From positions 1-39,281 of the IMG/VR virus record IMGVR_UViG_3300035698_002686: DNA of 39,281 nt, one strand, 5' to 3'. Origin of the DNA: a virus. The notes under the pieces were generated by a model. That model had not been told where the DNA came from. It ran no database searches and saw only the letters and a program-made list of their open reading frames with translations. Positions 22,374 to 31,000 of this stretch are shown one piece after another; the stretch's first letter is position 1, and each line of letters opens with the position of its first letter. A program made the translations under genes and the position numbers.

Positions 22374-24159
22374 GGCGCACCTCATAGACGGTCAATGGGC
22401 GCCCGACAACCGAGATCGGCCGGGGCGCTCCGGGTTGCCAGGACGGTATCGGGGCGCCCTTCTCGGCTTCGTCCGGCGGCTCGAGCCCCGGGAAGTCGTC
22501 GCCCTCTTCCTCCGGGAACGCCTCATCGGGCCCCACGAGGCCCGGGAAGTCGTCTTCGCCTTCGGGCAACGGTTCGCCCTCTTCACCCTCCCCGGGCATT
22601 CCGGGCATATCCGGGGGCTGTTCGGCGGCGTGCTTCGCTTGTAGCCACACCTGATTCAGGATCACGTCGCCGTCCTCGCGAGGCGGCATATCCTCTTCCT
22701 CGCGGGCCTCATTGACCGTCATGTAGGTGTTGATCCGCTTGATCCGGCTTTCGAGTCGGGCGGCTTCGTCCTCGGGATTCAGGTTGAACTTGAACTCAAA
22801 GTCTTCGTCGATCTGCCAAGTGATGTAGCGATTGAGGTTCTCGGAGATGAAAACGAGCAACGGGTAGAGCCCGCGGTCCTGCGACAGAAGGATGCGCGCC
22901 TCGGGGCCTTGCTGCGTCAGCGCCCCGGTGACGCCCTCTGCGCCGAAGATCAGATTGAGTTGCGCCGGGTCCATGAGGATGACCGCGCAGTACAGCTTGA
23001 CCAGGGTGCCGAACCACTGGTGGAACTCTTCGTCCTTGTTCGATTTCTTGAAGTCCTCGAAATTGGTCTTCGCGTTCGGATCGTCGAGTAGCAGGTAGCT
23101 CATCCGATGGGCATTCGCCACGCCGGTCATCGACGCTTTGAAGTCTTCGACCCACGACTTGAACATGCCCTCGCTCATCTGGCCTGAGACCGTGAGCATG
23201 CCGGCGGCCTGCAAGCCTTGCTTGAACTTCGCGAAGTTGTATTCCATCGACCATGAGATCCCGGTGATCAGGCTCATGGTCTCCTCGAACTCAGGCCATC
23301 CGTACCCGTAGGACTCCAGGTCGGTGCGCTGGCGACGAATGCCCCACATGAGGTACTCGCCGGGCCACTCCGCGATCCTCCGTTGCTGGTAAACCTGCAC
23401 GAAGTTTGTCGCCTCGCGATCGGGGCGCTGGTCTCCGTGTTCGTCGAGGTGCCACTTCGTCGGAATGGCACGCCGGATCGTGTGCGAAGGAAGGGCCCTG
23501 AATGCCGCCGGACGGCCAAGCCGGTCCGGGATGATCTCGGTACAGGACTGGTCGAAGGTCATGGAGTCGCGCACGAATTGCTTTACCCAAGTCGTGAAGC
23601 CTGCGTGCTGCCACATTTCGTTCGCGTCCCAGACCCCGCAGTTCTGGAAAAACCGCTGCATCTCTTCGATCTTCTTTTTGGCGGCAGGGGACGGGGACTT
23701 CTTACTCTCGCGGAGCTGCACGCGGCAACCGGCCATCTCCGGGTGCGGCTCGAACCGGCAGAACCGCGCCGCCTCATTTGAACGGATCTGAATCGCAGCG
23801 GCGGAGATATGCCAGCGGGCAACAAGGCGCAGAAGGTCGTAGGACAGGCGATTCAGAGGCCCGGGGGTGGACATTGACGCAGGGTCCGCGTGGATCAGGA
23901 GTTGGGGGTCGAATGTGTAGGGCTCGGGACGTCCGCCCACCCCGGGCGGAAGGGGCACCCCTGCCGCCTTGTTCACGTCCGGCTTCGCCGGTCCGCCCTT
24001 CTCGAGCGCGTCGAAGTAGGAGCCCATGACGCGCGACGTGATGATGCCGGCGCCCCCGCCCACGGTGCTCGCAGCGGTCTCTACGCCGCTCACGACGCGC
24101 TTCACGGTCCGGGCCGCTGTTCTGCCTACGCGCCCTGTCAGGTCGTCTACAATCCCCAC
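22351..24159 (-). CDS. Portal protein
   Basis: A 602-aa protein starting with GTG 24159 behind GGAGGCAGAC. The portal is the 12-fold ring through which DNA is packaged and ejected. Supporting patterns are LVARWHISAAAIQIRSNEAA near the N-terminal third, the clip and stem region with NFAKFKQGLQAAGMLTV and FKASMTGVANAHRM, GTLVKLYCAVILMDPAQL, and the late NTYMTVNEAREEEDMPP segment typical of portals before the C-terminal tail. From about residue 520 the tail is acidic and Pro-rich with two DDFPGL-x-x-PDEA units. The next genes (minor head protein, protease, capsid) confirm the role. No terminase genes lie directly upstream, which is unusual. Confidence 0.85.
   Translation of the reverse strand: MGIVDDLTGRVGRTAARTVKRVVSGVETAASTVGGGAGIITSRVMGSYFDALEKGGPAKPDVNKAAGVPLPPGVGGRPEPYTFDPQLLIHADPASMSTPGPLNRLSYDLLRLVARWHISAAAIQIRSNEAARFCRFEPHPEMAGCRVQLRESKKSPSPAAKKKIEEMQRFFQNCGVWDANEMWQHAGFTTWVKQFVRDSMTFDQSCTEIIPDRLGRPAAFRALPSHTIRRAIPTKWHLDEHGDQRPDREATNFVQVYQQRRIAEWPGEYLMWGIRRQRTDLESYGYGWPEFEETMSLITGISWSMEYNFAKFKQGLQAAGMLTVSGQMSEGMFKSWVEDFKASMTGVANAHRMSYLLLDDPNAKTNFEDFKKSNKDEEFHQWFGTLVKLYCAVILMDPAQLNLIFGAEGVTGALTQQGPEARILLSQDRGLYPLLVFISENLNRYITWQIDEDFEFKFNLNPEDEAARLESRIKRINTYMTVNEAREEEDMPPREDGDVILNQVWLQAKHAAEQPPDMPGMPGEGEEGEPLPEGEDDFPGLVGPDEAFPEEEGDDFPGLEPPDEAEKGAPIPSWQPGAPRPISVVGRPLTVYEVRHGKPEDD
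22462..22554 (-). repeat. Two acidic repeat units in the portal C-terminal tail
   Basis: Positions 22520-22554 and 22462-22500 encode DDFPGLVGPDEA and DDFPGLEPPDEA, with similar DNA, separated by an acidic spacer. The units lie outside the portal core and could be a short binding motif for scaffold, protease or packaging partners. Confidence 0.75.
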
Positions 24160-24177
24160 GTCTGCCTCCGGCCCTGG

Positions 24178-24648
24178 CTACATTTCCACGACGTCGGGAT
24201 AGCCACCGTTCGGGGACGCCCCCGTGGCGGCGCCTGCGTTGCCCGCGACGACGGCCTTCGCCTTGCAGATCGCCCAGCGCTCGCGAACGAGTGTCGGTAG
24301 CTGCCCGACGCCTCCGGCGGCGCGGATCGCGCGCAGCAGAGAATCGTTGTAGATCGTGCTCTCGACGGCGTCGGCGGCGATGTAATCCGACGCGGCCTGT
24401 ACGACCGCGTCGTCCGATGTGCAGTCCACGCCTTCGAGCCAGTTCGGAACGTAGCTATCCGTACCCGCGGCGCGCTTCGCTGCCCTCCGAAGGGTGCCGT
24501 CGATCTTACTCCGCAGGTACACCTTGCGCTCATCGTCGGTCGGTTGGATCTTGGATGGCTTGCCCGCTGCCTTCGACAGCGGGTCAATCCCCAGTCCGAC
24601 GCGGGCCGCCCCGTGCATGCGTTCTTTCGCGCTCATGCGGTCTTTCAT
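24178..24648 (-). CDS. Unknown protein upstream of portal, 156 aa
   Basis: The start is ATG 24648 (MKDRMSAKERMHG) because GGAGGGCACC lies directly before it. The in-frame ATG 12 codons earlier has no SD. The product has a basic N-terminus, the stretch KSKIQPTDDERKVYLRSK-like region at about 33-50, and a helical middle (DDAVVQAASDYIAADAVES, LLRAIRAAGGVGQL). It is predicted soluble. The size and place before portal would allow a small terminase or a head-assembly factor, but I see no helix-turn-helix motif that would support a terminase small subunit. Function is unassigned. Confidence 0.6.
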   Translation of the reverse strand: MKDRMSAKERMHGAARVGLGIDPLSKAAGKPSKIQPTDDERKVYLRSKIDGTLRRAAKRAAGTDSYVPNWLEGVDCTSDDAVVQAASDYIAADAVESTIYNDSLLRAIRAAGGVGQLPTLVRERWAICKAKAVVAGNAGAATGASPNGGYPDVVEM

Positions 24649-24667
24649 GGTGCCCTCCCTGGTGCCC

Positions 24668-25009
24668 CTATGGCTCGATGTCATGGTCTAGGATTGAGAC
24701 CACGCGGTCTCCGAGCAGGTCCGTCCGCAGATCGCCGCCGGCCGCGAACCGTCCATGCTGGTGAGCCAGCGCGGCCGTGATAACCTCTGCGCTTCCTAGC
24801 TCCGCCCCCACGGCGTCGAAGTCCGGGTCTTCGTCGATGTAGGGCCCGAAGGCCAACCCATCGCCTTGCTTGAACCCTGCGTCACGGAACAGCGCCTTGA
24901 TCGGCCACCACCATACACCGAAGTAGCGGTAGAAGAATGGATCGCTTTGCAGCAGGAGCGCGGCCTGTTGCAGCCGCGGATCAAGTAGTTCATACGCCGT
25001 AACGGCCAT
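24668..25009 (-). CDS. Unknown protein, 113 aa
   Basis: ATG 25009 has a strong SD (AGGAGGCCAC) that includes the stop codon of the giant upstream gene, so the two are translationally coupled. The N-terminal third is hydrophobic and aromatic (AALLLQSDPFFYRYFGVWWWPIKALF) and the C-terminal part is acidic (GPYIDEDPDFDAVG). The WWW patch and preceding helix are not long enough for a convincing membrane span. No family recognised. Both neighbours are virion-related, so a structural or assembly role is plausible. Confidence 0.6.
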   Translation of the reverse strand: MAVTAYELLDPRLQQAALLLQSDPFFYRYFGVWWWPIKALFRDAGFKQGDGLAFGPYIDEDPDFDAVGAELGSAEVITAALAHQHGRFAAGGDLRTDLLGDRVVSILDHDIEP

Positions 25010-25018
25010 CGTGGCCTC

Positions 25019-28000
25019 CTATCGCCGTGCAGCGGCGCGGCGCGTGCCCGCCGCTGCCAGTGCGAGTCTCAGTGATACCGGGTGACCAAACGCCTTCTCG
25101 GCGGGGTGCGGCACCTCGGTCTGCCACTTCTGGTAGACGTTGGCGGCCGACCGGGTCTCGCCCCAGTAGCTTTTCAGTGTGTCGAGTAGCTTCCGGGTGT
25201 CGGGGTCGTCCTTACCGCTGGCCCGGACCGCCGAGTCAGGGTCGCGCCCGCCGCTCTGCGCTTCCTGCGACCGCTCATAGACCTTCTCCTGGAGGGCCTT
25301 GAATACAAGCTCCCGGTCCGCGGCGGTCGGAAGCACATGCCGCTCGTTTGGCTGAAGCTCCGTGCGGGAATTGACCACGCGCGTTTTTCCGCCGTTGGTC
25401 ACTACCCATGTTCGCTCTCCGTAGACGGACGCCTTGCGCCGCTCCCTCTCTTCCCAGTCCTGAATCGCGTCCGACGCCGCGGCGATCTGGGCGTCGGGGA
25501 CGAAGCGCAGATCCGACAACGCGCCATGCCACCACTTGTCCTCGCCGGGCTTGCCTAGCAGGCTTTCGATCTCGGCCTTCCCGTCGTAGGGTGCCGAGGC
25601 CGCCCCGAGCGTCAGGGCGTGGATCTCGTACTTCTGCGTGTCTTTAGGACGGTACTCATTCGGGACGATGATCGAACCGTCCCGCAGGTTTTCCAGGGTG
25701 AGTGTCATCGTGTGATTCGGGCTGCCCAGGAAGTGAACCGTGGCGCGGTTCTGCTCCGCCTCGACGTAGTCTACTACGACCTTCTTGGGGTCCTTGTAGT
25801 AGCCCGACCCGGTCACCTCGAACATCGTCCCCTCGCGCACGAACACGCCGGAGTCGTGGTCCCAAAGCATCGGTTCCTTCACCGCAAGAAGATCCTTGTG
25901 CTTCCAGTGCTCGAGCCGCGCGAGGCGCCGCTCATCGACCTCGACGCGCTGCACGGCGGACTTGTGAGCGTTCGAGCTGGGCGCGGTCCTGCGTATCAGG
26001 GCGCGGGACTTCTGGACGCGCGACCACAGGTCGTCCGCCACGTCCTGTTGCTGCTCAATCTCGCGCTTCGCAAAGGCCCTCTTTGCGACGCCGAGCGCGG
26101 CACGGGCGGCTTCCGGGTCTTCTGCGAAGTACGCGAGCATCTCTTCCATTTCCATACCAGGGTCACCGAAATCGACCATCTCAGAGCCGGAGAATAGCGC
26201 TTCCTGCCACGTAGCCTTGCCGCGGACGTTCTGGGCTCTGATACCCTCTGCCGAGCGCTCTGCGAAGTAGTCGTGAATCCGCACGTGCCCGATCTGGTTA
26301 CCCTGCCGCACGCCGCGCCCCTCGCGCTGGTGCATGGAACCGGGCTCCCAGCGCTGGTCAAGGTGATGAATGTCCGAACACCAGTCCTGGAGATTGATAC
26401 CCTCACCGGCCGTGGCGGTGTTGCCGATCACGATCCGAATGTCGCCGGCCCTGAAGGCGTCTGCGATGGCCTGACGGTCCGCGCTGCTAGGCGTGACCTT
26501 CGCATTGATGATCGCGATCTGGTCTTCCGGGATGCCCTGCTCTATCAGGTGTTGTTTGATGCGCTGGTGGCTCGTAGTGCGCTCTGCGAAAATGATCTGC
26601 CCGGTTTTGATGTTGGTACCGTCCACATCGACGCCGGCCTTGTAGACCTCGGAGGCGGCTTTGGCGAGCGCACGGTACTTCGGAGACCGCTTCCAGTGAT
26701 CCTTGGGAATCGGAAGGTTCGTCAGCGGGTTCTCGTCGGCGTCCTCCCCGACGTTTTCGACCTTGCCCTTGCGCTCTGCAAGTAGGTCCATATCCATCGC
26801 GACGCCCTCCATTTTCGAGAGGCATCGACCTAGCTCCGCGATGACGTTTATGTCCTGGGCCTTCGCCTCCTGGCGGGACATATGCTTGAGTGTATCGACG
26901 TACTCGCGAATGGCCGTCGTAGCCGCTTGCTGATCGTCGTCCATGGCGATCTCGTGCGTGACGCGGGAGACGGTCGGGACTTCCAGGCCGACCTCTGAGG
27001 CCGTCTTGCGGTCCATGGCGCGGCCCATGAGGATCCGCAACTCGTCAAGGTTCTGGAACCCCACGAGCGTTGGTTTCATCTCGACTTCACCGGCGAGCGA
27101 CAACCCCTGGCGGTCCTCAATCTGGCAGTAGCGGTTCACGAAGGCGAAGGGGGTCTCGATACCGAGCGTCCGGAGCAAGGCCGGGTCGGTCTGGGCGAAG
27201 AGGTTGTACAGCTCCATTGGCGAGTTTTTGCAAGGGGTCGCCGTCATGTAGAAGACGCCCTTCTCGTCGCCGCGTTGCTCGCGCATGAAGCGGCACTTTT
27301 TCTCCATTTGGCGGGCTCGAATCGACTCCGCCCGGCCGCCCATGTTCGCAACGCTTCCGGGCTGGTCGGGGTCAACGGCCGTGTAGAGGTTCTTGTAGGC
27401 GTGCGCTTCGTCCACGATCATGTTGCGGATTCCGAGACTATCCCAGTCGATTCCGCGCGTAGCCTCCGACTCTTCCCCGTAGGAGAGCTTGTCGGCCCGC
27501 GCCGTTTCGTTTCGGATGATCTCTTCGATGGCCTTCAGGCGGCGCGCGTCCTTTTTTGTATCGCCCTGCGACAGTCGCGCTGCGATGATCTCCAGACTCG
27601 CCAGCAACGACTCTGCCTCTTCTTCGCTCACAGGGGCGGGGCCTGCCAGCGTCGCGTTGAAGCGCAGCCAGTCCCCTTCGGTGACCTTGACGCCGTCGTC
27701 CTCTTTCGAGCCGCTCTTCGCGTGCTTTTCCTTCAGCTCTTCGATGGCGCCCTTGCGGCGCGTCAGGATCTCATCCTGCGTCAGACGCTTGTCCGCGTTC
27801 TCCGAAAGCCTGATCGCGTTCGTCAGATCGTGCGTGCAGAGGATGACTTGATGCAATCCCGCCTGCACCTCCATGAGCTTCTTGGCCTTCTCGTCGGCGC
27901 TTTCCTCTACCCACGCGCCGGGCTTGCCGGTCTTCTTGTCGATCTTCTTAGCGTCCCACTTCAGGCCGATCATGAGCACGTCTACGCCGGGCGCCCAGAC

Positions 28001-31000
28001 CTTGAACTCTTCGTACCAGTTCGAGAGGGTCTGTTTCGGGACCGGGAGCATGGTCCGCTCGTTGCCCATCGCCGCAAGGTGCGCCGCGATCGTAACCCCG
28101 ATGGGCGTCTTACCGAGGCCGACGTCGAGAGCGATGAGCCCGCGGCCTTCAGCAATCGCGCGGTTCGCGGAGCTGGCCTGGAAGGGGTACAGCTTGAGGT
28201 TGACCGCTTTCCCGCCCTCTGTCGCGGCCCGCTTGCGGGTGCCCTTCAGGCGCCGCTCGAGCTTCGCTTTCTTCTGCGGGTCGCTCTGCGCCGCGATCTT
28301 CCCCTCCAGGGTCACGATGGCTTCGTCGAGGGTCTGATTGTTGCGGCCCTTGGGTACCGGGTCTTCGTTGCTGTAGGCGACCGGCGTCCACGCCCCGTAG
28401 ATCGACGAGTAGGTTTGCTCGACGAGCTGCCGCAGATCGTCCTGGCCTGCGAGCCAGTCCTTGAAATGGTCGCGGTGCATCGACATTAGTTCCTTCTGGC
28501 CCTCACTCCCGAGCGGCACGCGGTTCAAGTGGCGCAGGAGCGTCCAGAGGATCTCGTAGTTCTGGTGGGTGATCTCGCTTCGGTTCTGCCTGTCGAGGCC
28601 GTGAATGTCGGTGATGGTCCCGTCATTGACGATCGTGATCTTTGCCGCCACGTTCTCGCCGTAGCCCATGCCCCTTACAACGTGCTGGAAGTAGCCGGTG
28701 AGCACTTCGTCAGGCATCCAGTCGGCGCGCATATCGATCCGAATCTGGTCAAAATTCATCTCGTGCGTGTTCGCCTCTAGGACCGCGATGGCCGCATCGT
28801 ACTGCGCCGCTAGCTCCTGATTCGGCATGCCGGCGCGGGCCCTCTTGAGATCCTCCGCCTTGCCGATCAGGTTCCCGCTCAGGAAGTCCGCGCGATGGGA
28901 CCACGCGCCGGGCGGATAGGGCTCCGGGAAGTAGTCAGTCGAAGCGACAAGCCACTGGCGGACTTCTGCCCCGCGGTGCTCATCGTCGCCGGTGCCCCCC
29001 GTCCACTTCTCCAGAATGTCCGACACGCGAATGTCGCGCGACGTGTCGGCCAGATACTCCGTCACGCTCGACAGGCTCGAGGCGTCCGCGATCTCGCGCT
29101 TGCTGCGCTCCGCGGCGTTGGGCTCCCGGGTCAGGATCTCGGAGAACGAACCGTCCTTGCCGAACAGCATCATCATGTGCAGGAACGTCCTGCGCTCCGC
29201 GTCCCCCTTGGCCTTGCGCAGGGCCTTGACGCCCTTGATCCGATGGGGGTTCCCGTGGTCTTCGAGGTACTGACGAACCATCGGGCCTAGCTTCTGCTGT
29301 TGCTCGAGCGCCGCGATACGGTCCCCTTCGAGCATCGCGAGATTCAGCGCGGCGGACACCGCTGCAATCTTCTCGGCGTCCTCGACGGCGGCCGACGTGC
29401 CCTCTGAGTCGAGGTTGTGGACCTCTGGCAGTTTGTCCCGTGACAGCCACATACCGTCCGGCATGAGCACGTACTTGGTCCCGGTGGCGGGGTCATGGCG
29501 GGTGTCGCCGGGCTTGCTGATCGCGTAGGGCTTCTTGTTCGCCGCTGTGATCCTGTCGAGCTGTTCCCGCCCGCTCGCGAGCTTCTTGATCACGTCCCCG
29601 TCCGCGAAGGTCTGCGGGTCGCGCGTGGCGGGGTCCAGGAGCGTCGCGAGCGTCTCCGGCGTCATGCCGAACGGTGCGTCAGGGTCGCCCTTGCAGAGCG
29701 TCGAACTGGACTGCTTGAGCCCCGTCAGGTTGCCGCCCTTGCCGCCTTCGGTGTAGACCTTGACGTTCGCGATGCTCGCAGCGATCCGCTCCCTCTCGTC
29801 ATCGGTCTCCGCGACCTTCAGCGCCCCCTCGAGTTGTGCTAGGCGCTCATCGAACGTGGGCGGGCGGCTGAACTCCCCGAGCATATTCGCCGCGCCGCGG
29901 CCGGAGAAGTAGTGACCGGCGACAAACTCGTCATCGTACAGGCCCATCTCAGTGAGCTGAGTGGTGGTGGCGCCCTGGAGTCTCTCGCGAAGCTCCCGCG
30001 GGTGCGCCCGGAAGATCATTATGTCAGCGCCCATGGCGCAGCCACCTTGCTTGAACACCTCTGTCGGTAGGCGGTAGGCGGCCACTAGCTGGCCCTTTGT
30101 GAGCAAGCGCTTGCGCCACTCGCGAATGGCCCCGGGGCCCTCTCCTGCCCCGAATCCGGACACCGAAACGCCCATGCTGGACGCCGGCATGAGCATGGCG
30201 ACGTACCCGTTGTCCGCGAGCTTGTCCAGGCCCATTTCCATGGAGTATCGCTCGAGAGATACCGTGTCGCTCTTGTCGCCGGACGCCTTCGCGTTGACCC
30301 GCTTCCCGTAGGGCGGGTTGCCGACAATGAAGTCGAATTCGCGGCCATCGGTCAGAGCGAAGTCGCTTATGTCCGACTGCCAAATCTCATGCCCGTTGGG
30401 CTCGTGAAGCACCTTCGCGATCTCGACGGCGGGATCTAGCTCGCCAGCCGGGCGCTCCGTCAGGGCCATTTGGCCCAACTCGACGCCGATGCAACGGACA
30501 CCTTCGGGGGCTTGTTCGATGAATGAGCCAGATCCACAGCCGGGCTCCAACACGCGATGCCCGGGTCGCAGTCCTAGATCCTTCAGCGCTTCCCACATTG
30601 CGGCGACGACTGTCGGGGGGGTGTAGTATTCCGTCAGGGATCCGGTGCCGCTCGCGCCGCCCCACCCGCTGTATCCTCGTAGTATTTCCCGTTCGCCCGC
30701 GGTAGGCGCTCGCCCGGCCTCTATCAGGTGCCGGGCCATCGCAGTCGCCGTCAGGTTCCCTTTCTCGCGGTTGACCATGCCCCAGCCTTTGCGCCCGCCG
30801 AACTGCGGGGCATTCTTGACGGCCTTGATCGTGCCTGCGAGGCGTTGCAGGAGTAGCGCATGCGCCTGTCCGCGGTCGATCGGCTCGACACGTACCCACG
30901 CGAGGCTTGCGTGGTCCCAGGCGTACATGCGGCCACCCTCGGTCCGCGTGGAACCGTGAGCGGGCTCAGGGACCGGCACGTCGCCAGTCTTGCGGGGCCG

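Noticed and set aside
27275-28489. 404-aa open frame on the plus strand
   Set aside because: Antisense to the helicase domain, which has intact Walker A and DEAH motifs.
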